From an uncultured Clostridia bacterium (lineage in GTDB: Bacteria > Bacillota > Clostridia > Oscillospirales > Acutalibacteraceae), in assembly GCA_937892525.1 (NCBI GenBank), contig CALAEV010000024.1:119819-183818 (forward strand): 64,000 nt of DNA, in the 5' to 3' direction. Shown piece after piece: positions 8,418-17,457 of this stretch (within the stretch, counting starts at the first letter, position 1; the number at the start of each line of letters is the position of its first letter). The position numbers and the translations under genes are program-made. The notes below the pieces were generated by a model, which was given only the letters and a program-made list of their open reading frames with translations, ran no database searches and was not told the DNA's origin.

Positions 8418-9524
8418 ATGACAAAAGTTAAAAAATTTATGAAAAGTGAAATTGTATTGATTATTTCATTTGTTTTAGCTATTATTTCAGCGTTTTTTGT
8501 TGTGCCGAGTACTAAATACTTTGATTATATTGATTTTCGCACTTTGGGTTTGCTTTTCTGCTTAATGGTTGTTATGGCAGGACTTAATGGACTTGGAATT
8601 TTTAAGTTTATTGCTGAAAAAATGCTTTCAAAGGTCAATAATGTTGCAGGACTTTCGATTATACTTGGTTTGCTTTGCTTTTTCTCGTCAATGATAATCA
8701 CAAATGATGTAGCACTCATAACCTTTGTGCCGTTTACGGTGACCGCATTAAAGTTATCAAGCAAAATGGACAAGTTAATATGGATTGTAACTATTGAAAC
8801 TGTTGCGGCGAATTTAGGCAGTATGCTGACGCCTATCGGCAATCCTCAAAATCTATATTTATTCTCGGCATTCAATATGAGTATTGGTGATTTTATTGTT
8901 ACCATACTCCCCCATGCTTTACTTTCACTTATACTTATTGTGATTTCTTGTTTCTTTACGGGTAAAGGTGAAATCGGCACACAAAATACTGTTAATAAAA
9001 CCAGTTTTTCAAAGTTACATATTGGGATATATTCAGTTTTATTTATATTAGCTTTGCTGACAGTTTTCCGTATAATTCCATATATTTTAACAGTTTTAGT
9101 TACAATTGCAGTTATACTTATATTTGACAAAAAAGTGTTTTTCAAGGTTGATTACAGTTTACTTTTCACTTTTGTATTTTTATTCATTTTCATTGGAAAC
9201 CTTGGTGAAATTAAACCAATAAGTGACTTTTTGAAAAGTATTGTAAACGGTAATGAAGTTATAGTGGGTGTTGTTTCAAGTCAAGTTTTTTCAAATGTAC
9301 CTGCGACAATTCTACTTTCAAATTTTACTGCAAATGCTAGGGATTTGCTTATAGGTGTAAATCTTGGTGGACTTGGTACTTTAATAGCATCTATGGCAAG
9401 TTTAATTTCATTCAAATTTGTTGCAAAAGAAAAAGTTGGCACAGGAAAATACATATTGACTTTTACGGTTGTAAATATTGTATTTTTAATATTAAATTTA
9501 GTTTTATGGCTGATAATTAAATAG
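8418..9524 (+). CDS. SLC13/CitMHS-type anion permease
   Basis: 368-residue integral membrane protein with about ten hydrophobic helices. It resembles the ion transporter superfamily that includes CitMHS citrate carriers, ArsB and NhaD. Supporting motifs: the half-loop SSMIITNDVALITFVPF, the paired ANLGSMLTPIGNPQNLYLF (an 'NPQN' hairpin typical of this superfamily) and the second repeat SSQVFSNVPATILLSNF. The ATG has GTGGTGAT upstream. The substrate may be a di- or tricarboxylate or another anion and cannot be fixed from sequence. It is a single-gene unit, bounded by the tRNA-Ser gene on the left and a terminator on the right. Confidence 0.82.
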   Translation: MTKVKKFMKSEIVLIISFVLAIISAFFVVPSTKYFDYIDFRTLGLLFCLMVVMAGLNGLGIFKFIAEKMLSKVNNVAGLSIILGLLCFFSSMIITNDVALITFVPFTVTALKLSSKMDKLIWIVTIETVAANLGSMLTPIGNPQNLYLFSAFNMSIGDFIVTILPHALLSLILIVISCFFTGKGEIGTQNTVNKTSFSKLHIGIYSVLFILALLTVFRIIPYILTVLVTIAVILIFDKKVFFKVDYSLLFTFVFLFIFIGNLGEIKPISDFLKSIVNGNEVIVGVVSSQVFSNVPATILLSNFTANARDLLIGVNLGGLGTLIASMASLISFKFVAKEKVGTGKYILTFTVVNIVFLILNLVLWLIIK

Positions 9525-9532
9525 CACAGAAA

Positions 9533-9567
9533 AACGGATATTCCAAATGGAATATCCGTTATTTTTT
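9533..9567. terminator. Bidirectional terminator between permease and araD
   Basis: Perfect 12-bp stem AACGGATATTCC/GGAATATCCGTT with AAAT loop, followed by ATTTTTTT on the + strand and with an A run on the other side. It serves the convergent permease and araD genes. Confidence 0.88.
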
Positions 9568-10262
9568 TATTTCTTTTGACCATAATAAGCATTTGCCCCA
9601 TGTTTACGAAGATAGTGTTTATCGAGCAATTCTTGTTGCATTGGTTTTATCCCAGGATTCATCATAATATTGTGCCAAGCCATAAATGCAAGTTCTTCAA
9701 GGACTACTGCGTTGTGAACTGCATTGTGTGGGTCTGTACCCCAAGTAAATGGTCCATGACTGTGAACAAGAACTGCAGGAATATCATTAGGCTCTTTATC
9801 ATTAAAGGTTTCAATGATTACATTACCTGTTTCAAGTTCATATTTGCCACCGATTTCCACAGGTGTCATTTTGCGAGTACAAGGAATTTCACCATAGAAG
9901 TAGTCACCGTGAGTAGTGCCTAATGCAGGAATCCCCATACCAGCTTGTGCAAATGTTGTTGCCCAACGCGAATGTGTATGCACCACACCTTTAATATCAG
10001 GGAAAGCGTTATAGAGGGCCACATGAGTATCAGTATCTGATGATGGGTTTAAATCGCCCTCAACCTTTTTACCAGTCTTAAGGTCAACTACAACCATATC
10101 TTCAGGTTTCATTGTATCATACTCAACACCTGATGGTTTGATTACCATTAAACCTTTGTCCCTATCAACACCTGAAACATTACCCCAAGTAAATGTTATA
10201 AGTCCATATTTAGGCAAAAGCATATTCGCCTCAAATACTTCTTTTTTTAACTGTTCAAGCAT
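9567..10262 (-). CDS. araD: L-ribulose-5-phosphate 4-epimerase
   Basis: 231 residues, the usual AraD length. Converts L-ribulose-5-phosphate to D-xylulose-5-phosphate, the last step from arabinose into the pentose phosphate pathway. Class II aldolase-fold motifs are visible: GNVSG near residue 27, SSDTDTH, the zinc ligands HTHS and HSHGPF, and the C-terminal KHYLRKHGANAYYGQ that closes the active site. ATG 10262 has GGGGAG nine bases upstream. It is the last gene of the leftward arabinose cluster, 12 bases after araA, so surely co-transcribed with it. Confidence 0.97.
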   Translation of the reverse strand: MLEQLKKEVFEANMLLPKYGLITFTWGNVSGVDRDKGLMVIKPSGVEYDTMKPEDMVVVDLKTGKKVEGDLNPSSDTDTHVALYNAFPDIKGVVHTHSRWATTFAQAGMGIPALGTTHGDYFYGEIPCTRKMTPVEIGGKYELETGNVIIETFNDKEPNDIPAVLVHSHGPFTWGTDPHNAVHNAVVLEELAFMAWHNIMMNPGIKPMQQELLDKHYLRKHGANAYYGQKK

Positions 10263-10274
10263 AGGTTACTCCCC

Positions 10275-11753
10275 TTACTTTAATTTCCAAGCCAAGTCTG
10301 CAAGGAACAAGTCTTTTTCGAGTCCTGCAACTGTTGTGTCTTTATTAATATGAACGAATTCAATATCCATCATATTTGCCCAGTCCTTCATTTGCTCTGC
10401 AGTAACATCATAACTAAGTACTGTATGGTGTGCGCCACCTGCTGTAATCCAACACTCAATACCTGTTTCAAGGTCTGGCATCGCTCTCCACATTACACGA
10501 GCAACAGGAAGATTTGGCATTTCCATAATTGGTTTAACGCACTCGATATCCTGACAGATAAGACGAAGTCTGCCACCCATATCAACTAAACTTACAACAA
10601 TAGCATTCCCAGCTTTGCCCTCAAATACAAGGCGAGCAGGGTCTTTTTCATTCATACCGATTCCAAGATGATGTGTTTCAATTCTTGGTTTTTCTGCTGC
10701 CATTGATGGACAAACTTCAAGCATATGAGCACCAAGGCTATATTCTTCGCCCTCAACGAGATGATATGTATAATCTTCCATAAAGCCAGTACCACCATTT
10801 TTGCCCTCTGCCATTGCTTTCATAATAGCAGTCATAGCAGCAACTTTCCAGTCGCCTTCGCCACCGTAACCGTAGCCGAGTGCCATCAAGTGTTGACTTG
10901 CAAGGCCCGGAAGCTGTTCCATACCATAAAGGTCTTGGAATGTATTTGAGAAAGCCATACAACCCTCACGGTCAAGCATTTTCTTCATTGCGATTTCTTC
11001 ACGAGCCTGATAACGAATTGCATCGATATTATCTGTTGCAATATCATAATTTGCCTTATAAACATCCATAAGAGCATCGATTTCTGCATCTGTAACGGCA
11101 TCCATTTCTTTTACAAGGTCGCCAACTGCCCAAGTGTTAACCTGCCAGCCGAGTTTTGCCTGAACCTCTACCTTATCGCCTTCAGTAACTGCAACTTCAC
11201 GCATATTGTCACCAAAACGCATTACTTTAAGGTCTTTACTTACTGCAACACCAACTGCAGAGCGCATCCAGTTGCCAAGGCGAGAACGGACACTTTCTTT
11301 TGTCCAATGACCTGCAATTACCTTTCTTGGCATACGAAGTCGTGCTGCGATAAAGCCGTGTTCACGGTCGCCGTGAGCAGCTTGATTAAGATTCATAAAG
11401 TCCATATCGATTTCTTCGTTAGGAATTTCAACATTATACTGTGTCGCAAGATGGCAATATGGTTTTTGTAAGCTGGCAAAGCCGTTAATCCACATTTTTG
11501 ATGGGCTGAATGTATGACACCAAGTAATAATACCTGCACACTTTTTATCGTAGTTTGCTTCTCTTACAACATCTGTAATTTCTTTATTTGTTTTTGCTGT
11601 AACTTTATAAACGATTTTGCAAGGAAGAAGGTCTGACTTATTTAATTCGTCAACCATTTCTTGTGCACGAGCTGCAACTGTTTCTAAAACTTCAGGACCA
11701 TAAAGGAACTGACTACCAACTACAAACCAAAATTCATAATTTTTAAGACTCAT
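10275..11753 (-). CDS. araA: L-arabinose isomerase
   Basis: 492 residues, close to E. coli AraA (500). Interconverts L-arabinose and L-ribulose in the cytoplasm with a divalent metal. The metal-binding and catalytic motifs are intact: GYGGEGDWK (Glu), GFMEDYTYH (Glu), GAHMLEVCPS (His) and ITAGGAHHTVLS (His). ATG 11753 follows AAAGGAG. Gaps are 14 bases to the kinase gene upstream and 12 bases to araD downstream, so this is one operon. Nothing in the protein looks degenerate. Confidence 0.98.
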   Translation of the reverse strand: MSLKNYEFWFVVGSQFLYGPEVLETVAARAQEMVDELNKSDLLPCKIVYKVTAKTNKEITDVVREANYDKKCAGIITWCHTFSPSKMWINGFASLQKPYCHLATQYNVEIPNEEIDMDFMNLNQAAHGDREHGFIAARLRMPRKVIAGHWTKESVRSRLGNWMRSAVGVAVSKDLKVMRFGDNMREVAVTEGDKVEVQAKLGWQVNTWAVGDLVKEMDAVTDAEIDALMDVYKANYDIATDNIDAIRYQAREEIAMKKMLDREGCMAFSNTFQDLYGMEQLPGLASQHLMALGYGYGGEGDWKVAAMTAIMKAMAEGKNGGTGFMEDYTYHLVEGEEYSLGAHMLEVCPSMAAEKPRIETHHLGIGMNEKDPARLVFEGKAGNAIVVSLVDMGGRLRLICQDIECVKPIMEMPNLPVARVMWRAMPDLETGIECWITAGGAHHTVLSYDVTAEQMKDWANMMDIEFVHINKDTTVAGLEKDLFLADLAWKLK

Positions 11754-11767
11754 AATAATTTCTCCTT

Positions 11768-13366
11768 TTATTTAAGAGAGTTGATTGCAGATTTTTCAAC
11801 TGCAACTGCTAACTCATATCTCTTTATATATTCATTAAATCCGTCAACATCTGCTTTGTCCGGCTCAATAACACTAGCTTTGTACTCTGCGAAAACTTTG
11901 TTTTCAAGGTAATCTTCAAGGGTTTCATTATCTTTATTTACCATATATGCTGCAAGAAGCGCGATACCCCAAGCACCACCCTCACCTGCAGTTTCCATAA
12001 CTGCAACTGGAGTATTAAGTGCCCCTGCCATAAGTTTTTGACCAACAATTGGAGTTTTGAAAAGTCCACCGTGCCCTAAAAGTTTTTCAATTTGAACATT
12101 TTCTTTATCAAAAAGAATATTCATTCCAAGGCGCAGTGTTGCCATTGTGCCGTAAAGTTGCGCTCTCATAAAGTTTGCAAGACTAAATTTGCTATCAGGC
12201 ATTCTAACAAGTAATGGTCTGCCCTCTGTAGTATCAGTTACTGGCTCACCTGAATAGTAGTTGAAACTGATAATACCATTACAATCTGTGTCTCCTTTAA
12301 GCGCTTCTTCATAAAGCATATCATAAAGAGCTGGTTTATTAACCTCTACGCCACTATTTTTAAGTACCTCTGCAAAAAGTTTTACATAGGCATCCAAATC
12401 AGATGTGCAAGTATTACAATGCACCATAGCAACAGGTTTACCTGTTGGAGTTGTAACCATATCAATTTCTGTATAAACATCTGAAAGTGCTTTATCGAGA
12501 ACAATCATACCAAAAATTGATGTACCAGCTGAAATGTTACCAGTTTTTGCTGCAACACTATTTGTTGCAACCATACCAGTACCAGCGTCACCTTCAGGTG
12601 GGCAAAGTGGACAACCACATTCTAACTCACCTGTTGGGTCAAGAAGTAAAGCACCCTCTTTTGTAAGTGCACCTGCACGGTCCCCTGCAACAAGGATTTT
12701 TGGCAAAATGTCAAGGAGTTTCCAACTGTAACCTTTATCTTTAATTTTAGCATCAAAATCTGCTACCATTTTTTCGTCATAGCAATTTTTTGTGCTATCA
12801 ATTGGGAACATACCTGCTGCTTCACCGATACCGATTACCTTTTCACCTGTGAGCATCCAATGAACATAGCCCTCAAGTGTTGTTAAAAAATCTATATTGG
12901 GGAGATGGTCTTCGCCATTTAAAATTGCTTGATATAAATGAGCAATACTCCAACGCTGAGGAATATTAAACTTGAAAAGTTCAGTAAGTTCTGTTGCAGA
13001 TTGCTCTGTGATAGTATTTCTCCAAGTTCTGAATTCTGCAAGCTGTTTGCCGTCTTTGTCGAATGGAAGATAGCCGTGCATCATAGCAGAAAATCCCATT
13101 GCTTTAAGTTTTGTAAGTTTAACACCATACTTCTCTTCTACATCTGCTTTAAGATTTTTATAAGCATCCTGAAGCCCTGCCCACACATCTTCTAAATGAT
13201 ATGTCCAAACGCCATTTTCAAAACGGTTTTCCCATCCGTGAGAGCCACTTGCAATAGGATTGTGCTTTTCGTCAATCAAAACAGCTTTAATTCGTGTTGA
13301 ACCCATTTCAATACCGAGTACAGCATTACCGTTTTTGATTGTGTTTTCTATTGCCTGAATTTCCAA
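11768..13366 (-). CDS. FGGY-family carbohydrate kinase, probable ribulokinase
   Basis: About 532 residues, FGGY (actin-fold) sugar kinase. Seen: the N-terminal phosphate-1 motif VLGIEMGSTRIKAVLID, CPPEGDAGTGMVATN, GNISAGTSIFGM, and the adenosine-site motif LLGHGGLFKTP. It lies directly upstream of araA and araD, so phosphorylation of L-ribulose is the inferred role, but the protein differs from E. coli-type AraB and is the non-orthologous kinase common in Clostridia. No ATG start exists. TTG 13366 lies nine bases after AGGAG, whereas the upstream in-frame TTG 13375 abuts that site, so 13366 is preferred. A consensus-like promoter precedes it. Confidence 0.88.
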   Translation of the reverse strand: MEIQAIENTIKNGNAVLGIEMGSTRIKAVLIDEKHNPIASGSHGWENRFENGVWTYHLEDVWAGLQDAYKNLKADVEEKYGVKLTKLKAMGFSAMMHGYLPFDKDGKQLAEFRTWRNTITEQSATELTELFKFNIPQRWSIAHLYQAILNGEDHLPNIDFLTTLEGYVHWMLTGEKVIGIGEAAGMFPIDSTKNCYDEKMVADFDAKIKDKGYSWKLLDILPKILVAGDRAGALTKEGALLLDPTGELECGCPLCPPEGDAGTGMVATNSVAAKTGNISAGTSIFGMIVLDKALSDVYTEIDMVTTPTGKPVAMVHCNTCTSDLDAYVKLFAEVLKNSGVEVNKPALYDMLYEEALKGDTDCNGIISFNYYSGEPVTDTTEGRPLLVRMPDSKFSLANFMRAQLYGTMATLRLGMNILFDKENVQIEKLLGHGGLFKTPIVGQKLMAGALNTPVAVMETAGEGGAWGIALLAAYMVNKDNETLEDYLENKVFAEYKASVIEPDKADVDGFNEYIKRYELAVAVEKSAINSLK

Positions 13367-13380
13367 ATTTTCCAACTCCT

Positions 13381-13431
13381 TATACGAGTATATATCTTAT
13401 AAATTATATCATCATTCAAATAAATAATCAA
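13381..13431 (-). promoter_or_regulatory. Promoter of the kinase-araA-araD operon with palindrome
   Basis: TTGATT (13426-13431), 17 bp, TATAAT (13403-13408) on the minus strand. The 12-bp palindrome TATACGAGTATA at 13381-13392 lies between the start site and the ribosome binding site and could be an operator for an arabinose regulator. No regulator gene is adjacent. Confidence 0.65.
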
Positions 13432-13437
13432 TAAAAA

Positions 13438-14685
13438 CTATCTAAGAATTGCCATTTCTTCTGCATTAAAATTAAAAGATTCTGTTTTTGTGTTTTCTTT
13501 TATAAATGTAAGAATTTCTTCGTAAGATGCAGTTTTAATATCAATACGTTCCACATCTTTATTGAATATGCCCCAACTCTCTCCTGCGTTATATGTCTTA
13601 TAAGTCCACTTGATTCGGCTTATATCATTTTTCTCGTATTTCTTTTGTGCATATTCTTCACACTCGTGGTTGTTGTATTCCCCAACTACAACTGCTACTC
13701 CCCAATCTTTACGGGCAGTCTTTAACTCGTCAACACGATAGCGAATCATACCTTTCTCGCTGTCGTAAAGGTGTAATTGATAGAGCATATTTTCATAGCC
13801 CATTTCTTGAGGATTTGGAAGAACTGTTGTTGACCATACACCCTCAAATGAGATTATGTGATTTTTGTCGATTTTACGAATTGCTTTATAGAGTGTATCA
13901 TACGCCTTGTTTGTACGCGAAACTGCATCTTCACTTTCGGCTGCCCAATTGTAATCTCCGTCGTAACCACCATTATTTTGTGGCTCGTTGAGCAAATCAT
14001 AAGCACATACGGTTTTGTTATCTTTATAGCGTTCTGCAATAGCAGACCAAAGTTCAACAGTTGCATTCATCATAGTTTCATTTTCATAAAGTTCGTTACG
14101 TCCTGCTTTGCCTGTACAATGATTTTTGCTTTGACCACCTGGGGCACCATGCAAATCAAGCATTACGTAAATACCGTATTTTTCGCAAGTTGAAATAAGC
14201 CAATCAAGTTTTTGAAAACCTTTGTTGTCGTTATGATTTTCTGCAAGCCAAACAAGGTCTTCTGTCATAAAATTACGATACCAGAATGGCACACGAATAC
14301 AGTTGAACCCAAGTTTTTCAATTTGTGCTATATCATTTTCAGTAATGAAATTATCTTCAAAAGTTTTTACGATTTCAGCAGTTTTTTCTTCACCAAATCG
14401 TTCGAGTAAAACCTGCAAAGTATCATAATATGCCCAATCTTCTGTATATTCAGGCACAAAACCCATCCAAGTTTCCCATAAAAGCCAATTACCTAAGTTT
14501 ATGCCTTTAAGAACAACTTTTTCGCCGATTTCATCAACTATGCAACCGTCTTTCACGGTTAAAAGACTCATTTTTTGGGGATTGGAATTATTGTATTCTT
14601 CTAAAGATTTAATTTCAGTTTTTGTGCAGCCGAATAATGTTAAAATCATTATAAATACAAGTAAAAGTGAAATAAGTTTTTTCAT
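13438..14685 (-). CDS. Glycoside hydrolase family 5 lipoprotein (exo-1,3-glucanase-like)
   Basis: 415-residue predicted lipoprotein: signal peptide ending in the lipobox TLFGC with Cys20 as the lipidated residue, so it is anchored outside the membrane. GH5 TIM-barrel motifs follow: KGINLGNWLLW, CIRVPFWYRNF, the acid/base Glu234 in DLLNEPQNN, and the nucleophile Glu336 in VVVGEYNNH. GINLGNW and LDLHGAPGGQ resemble the exo-beta-1,3-glucanase branch of GH5, though the substrate is not proven. ATG 14685 is preceded by AAAAGGGGAG. It lies upstream of the arabinose operon on the same strand but that operon has its own promoter. Likely helps degrade plant or fungal glucan. Confidence 0.9.
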   Translation of the reverse strand: MKKLISLLLVFIMILTLFGCTKTEIKSLEEYNNSNPQKMSLLTVKDGCIVDEIGEKVVLKGINLGNWLLWETWMGFVPEYTEDWAYYDTLQVLLERFGEEKTAEIVKTFEDNFITENDIAQIEKLGFNCIRVPFWYRNFMTEDLVWLAENHNDNKGFQKLDWLISTCEKYGIYVMLDLHGAPGGQSKNHCTGKAGRNELYENETMMNATVELWSAIAERYKDNKTVCAYDLLNEPQNNGGYDGDYNWAAESEDAVSRTNKAYDTLYKAIRKIDKNHIISFEGVWSTTVLPNPQEMGYENMLYQLHLYDSEKGMIRYRVDELKTARKDWGVAVVVGEYNNHECEEYAQKKYEKNDISRIKWTYKTYNAGESWGIFNKDVERIDIKTASYEEILTFIKENTKTESFNFNAEEMAILR

Positions 14686-14767
14686 AAAATCTCCCCTTTT
14701 TTCTATATATTACCATAGTTCAAAATAAAATAAAAGAGTGGCAGTTCAAAAACTACCACTCAAATTT

Positions 14768-14923
14768 TTATTTATTACAGTTGCAACCTTTTGATTTGTT
14801 TGCACATTCTTTAGCATAAGGACAACCAACACATTTGACTCCTCGCTTTTTCTCTCTGACGAGATAAGCAATTGCTATGCCGATTATCACAATGAGAATT
14901 GCTATTAAAATGAAGTTTTCCAT
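14768..14923 (-). CDS. FeoB-associated Cys-rich membrane protein
   Basis: 51-residue protein (MENFILIAILIVIIG...): a single N-terminal transmembrane helix followed by a short basic, Cys-rich tail with CVGC, CANK and CNCNK (five cysteines in the last 21 residues). This is the FeoB_associated family that often follows feoB in Clostridia and Bacteroidetes. It starts 12 bases after the feoB stop on the same strand. Its role in ferrous iron uptake is inferred from position; a metal-handling or scaffolding partner for FeoB is plausible. Confidence 0.85.
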   Translation of the reverse strand: MENFILIAILIVIIGIAIAYLVREKKRGVKCVGCPYAKECANKSKGCNCNK

Positions 14924-14935
14924 AATAACTATCCT

Positions 14936-16951
14936 TTATTTTGCAGAAACCTTCTGTTTTTTCTTTACCTCTGCTTCTGCTTTAAGTTTCTTATCACCAC
15001 GAACACAAAGAATTGCAAGGATTGCTGCAAAAGCAATGACGGCGATAAGTCCACCTACAAAACCTGTACCTACTGCACCTGTTGTGATAAGAGTACCAAT
15101 CTGATATACAAGATAGCCTACTGTAAAGCCTGTTCCAATCTGAAGACCGATACCTGCCCAGAGCCATTTTGCACTCTTCATTTCAGAACGCATAGCACCA
15201 ATAGCTGCAAAGCAAGGTGGTGTATAAAGGTTGAACATAAGATATGCAAGAGCTGCAACCTTTGTGATTGCCATTACTGAGCCAACCTCTGCACCTGCAC
15301 CTTCCATAAGAGCAAGTTCTTCTGTATCAATAAGATTTTCAAGTCCTACAAAGCAAACTGCCAATGTACCAACAACATTTTCTTTAGCAATAAATCCTGT
15401 AACTGCAGCTGCTGCAAGCTGCCATGAAAGAACACCAACAACAGGAACAAGAACATACGCAAATGGGCCTGCAATTGAAGCGAGGATTGACTGGTCAGCA
15501 GTTTCTGCCAATGTGAAACTCCAAGTGAATGTCTGCATAACTTGAACTGCTGTATTACAAAGAAGAATAATTGTTGCAGCTTTAACTACATAAGACCAAC
15601 CACGTTGACACATTGAAAGGAATGCGCGCTTAAGTGATGGTGCTTTATATTCAGGAAGTTCAATGATAAAGAATGATTTTCTTGCTTTATATCCTGTAAT
15701 CTTATTAATAAGAAGAGCTCCAAGGAAAATAATTACAATACCTACAAAATACATTAAAGGTCCAACCCAAGATGCATCTTCAAAGAATGCCCCTGCAAAA
15801 AGTGCAATAACAGGAAGTTTTGCGCCACATGGCATAAACGGTGCTAACATTGCTGTTGATCTACGTTCACGCTCGTTACGAATTGTACGGCAAGCCATAA
15901 CACCAGGAATCGCACAACCTGTTCCGATTACGAACGGAATAATTGATTTACCCGAAAGACCAACTTTTTTGAAAATAGGGTCAAGAACAACTGAAGCACG
16001 AGCCATATAACCACAGTCTTCAAGAAGAGCTATAAGGAAGTACATAACCATAACAAGTGGTAAAAATCCGATAACTGCGATGACGCCACCAATTACACCA
16101 TCAACAAGAAGTGCAGAAATCACCGGATTTGCGTTTTCGAAGAAGCCTGCAATCCATTCCTGACCACTCTCAAGAAGTCCAACAAGCCAGTCAGCAATCC
16201 AAACACCTGGACCTGCCTGTGAAATCCAGAAAACAAGGAACATTACAACTGCAAAGATTGGAAGACCAAACCATTTGTTTGTAAGAATGTCATCAATCTT
16301 GTCTTGGAAGTTTCTATCTTTTGTAAGAACTTTTCTTGTTTCAACCATATCAACGATTTTATTTACAAATTCAAAACGTTTCTTATCTGCCTCAACAACG
16401 CTCTTTTTATCTGTAATATCAATTGCGCTCTGAACATATGGTGCTGATTGACCTCTGCCATGAAGTTCAACTGCAGATTTAACTACATCTTTTAAGCCAT
16501 CAGCAGATGTTGAAACTGTCTCGATTACAGGACAATTAAGTGCTTTACTAAGTGAGGTTATATCAATTTCAGTTTCTTTCTTTTCGTTGATATCTGACTT
16601 GTTAAGAGCAACGACCACAGGAATATCAAGTTCAAGAAGTTGTGTTGTAAAGAAAAGGCTACGGCTTAAATTTGTAGCATCAACAATGTTAATAATAACA
16701 TCAGGATTTTCATTCTTAACATAAGAACTTGTAATGCTTTCTTCAGATGTAAATGGAGACATTGAGTATGCACCCGGAAGGTCAACTGCAACAAGCTCTA
16801 CATTTCCGTCATAGTAAGACTTTTTGATTGGGCTTTCTTTCTTATCAACAGTAACGCCTGCCCAGTTACCGACTTTTTCATTTCTGCCGGTTAAAGCGTT
16901 ATACATTGTGGTTTTGCCACTGTTAGGATTACCCGCTAAAGCAATTCTCAT
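14936..16951 (-). CDS. feoB: Ferrous iron transport protein B
   Basis: 671-residue inner-membrane Fe(II) transporter. The N-terminal G-protein domain has all the GTPase motifs: G1 GNPNSGKTTMYN at residues 8-19, G3 DLPGAYSM and G4 NKSD. A helical domain follows, then the transmembrane region with the two Gate motifs (GTGCAIPGVMACRT and the later TPPCFAAIGAMR), the cysteines likely lining the iron path. A basic tail rich in Lys and Glu ends the protein. ATG 16951 has AGAAGGAG upstream. It lies 113 bases after feoA, with a TGTTAGC-type palindrome in the gap, and is followed by the Cys-rich partner. Confidence 0.97.
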   Translation of the reverse strand: MRIALAGNPNSGKTTMYNALTGRNEKVGNWAGVTVDKKESPIKKSYYDGNVELVAVDLPGAYSMSPFTSEESITSSYVKNENPDVIINIVDATNLSRSLFFTTQLLELDIPVVVALNKSDINEKKETEIDITSLSKALNCPVIETVSTSADGLKDVVKSAVELHGRGQSAPYVQSAIDITDKKSVVEADKKRFEFVNKIVDMVETRKVLTKDRNFQDKIDDILTNKWFGLPIFAVVMFLVFWISQAGPGVWIADWLVGLLESGQEWIAGFFENANPVISALLVDGVIGGVIAVIGFLPLVMVMYFLIALLEDCGYMARASVVLDPIFKKVGLSGKSIIPFVIGTGCAIPGVMACRTIRNERERRSTAMLAPFMPCGAKLPVIALFAGAFFEDASWVGPLMYFVGIVIIFLGALLINKITGYKARKSFFIIELPEYKAPSLKRAFLSMCQRGWSYVVKAATIILLCNTAVQVMQTFTWSFTLAETADQSILASIAGPFAYVLVPVVGVLSWQLAAAAVTGFIAKENVVGTLAVCFVGLENLIDTEELALMEGAGAEVGSVMAITKVAALAYLMFNLYTPPCFAAIGAMRSEMKSAKWLWAGIGLQIGTGFTVGYLVYQIGTLITTGAVGTGFVGGLIAVIAFAAILAILCVRGDKKLKAEAEVKKKQKVSAK

Positions 16952-17006
16952 TATTTTTCTCCTTCTAATTCTTTATATTTATTTATTTTTTAACTAAGTA
17001 ATTAAA

Positions 17007-17024
17007 TGTTAGCAATTGCTAACA
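17007..17024. promoter_or_regulatory. Feo box 3: palindromic operator candidate upstream of feoB
   Basis: Perfect 18-bp palindrome TGTTAGCAATTGCTAACA between feoA and feoB. It shares the GTTAGC-N4-GCTAAC architecture with two sites upstream of feoA, so a common iron-responsive regulator, probably DtxR-like, is inferred. Confidence 0.7.
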
Positions 17025-17064
17025 CATTTCCAAAAATAAACAGTTAAGCCCTGCTTTTCAAAAT

Positions 17065-17286
17065 TTATATTGAGATTGCTTCAGCTAACTGATTATCAAT
17101 ATTATAACGACTATCCTTAATTGAAACTACGCAACCACCTTTTTTACGAGAAACAACTGTAATAGGCTCGCCTGCGTAACAACCTAATGAAAACAAAAAT
17201 GCATCAAGTTCTTCGTCATCAGTAACGATTTCTTTGATGATATATTCAATTCCCTCTTGTGCTTCAAGTAAAGTCATTATTTTCAC
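17065..17286 (-). CDS. feoA: FeoA family protein
   Basis: 73-residue SH3-like small cytoplasmic protein that helps FeoB. The family pattern is visible: an N-terminal segment on low-complexity regulation (EYIIKEIVTDDEELDAFLFSLG), then the strand-rich PITVVSRKKGGCVVSIKDSRYNID and a terminal IAEAI-like LAEAISI. ATG 17286 follows AAGGTG. It is first in the feoA-feoB-Cys-rich operon and is preceded by a strong promoter overlapped by palindromes. Confidence 0.93.
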   Translation of the reverse strand: MKIMTLLEAQEGIEYIIKEIVTDDEELDAFLFSLGCYAGEPITVVSRKKGGCVVSIKDSRYNIDNQLAEAISI

Positions 17287-17313
17287 CTTAAATATTCAAA
17301 AAGTTATACTTAA

Positions 17314-17329
17314 ATTAGCGTTCGCTAAC
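17314..17329. promoter_or_regulatory. Feo box 2 upstream of feoA
   Basis: Imperfect palindrome (minus strand GTTAGCGAACGCTAAT) with half-sites matching boxes 1 and 3. It lies in the feoA leader, downstream of the predicted start site, 28 bases before the ATG. Confidence 0.65.
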
Positions 17330-17347
17330 TTTTCACTATTAAATTTA

Positions 17348-17363
17348 GTTAGCCTTTGCTAAC
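17348..17363. promoter_or_regulatory. Feo box 1 at the feoA start site
   Basis: Perfect GTTAGC-N4-GCTAAC palindrome lying at about +1 to +17 of the predicted feoA transcript, an arrangement expected for a repressor site. Its centre is 34 bp from the centre of box 2. Confidence 0.7.
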
Positions 17364-17371
17364 CATACATA

Positions 17372-17400
17372 AATATATAATATTTTACAGGATTTGTCAA
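17372..17400 (-). promoter_or_regulatory. feoA promoter
   Basis: TTGACA (17395-17400), 17 bp, TATATT (17372-17377) on the minus strand: a near-consensus housekeeping promoter. The predicted start site falls in Feo box 1. Confidence 0.8.
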
Positions 17401-17422
17401 GTGATTTTATGTAAAAAATGGC

Positions 17423-17453
17423 AAAAAAATTGGTGAGAGATAACTCTCACCAA
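17423..17453 (-). terminator. prmA terminator
   Basis: 10-bp stem TTGGTGAGAG/CTCTCACCAA with a 4-nt loop, followed on the minus strand by seven T. Confidence 0.9.
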
Positions 17454-17457
17454 CAAC

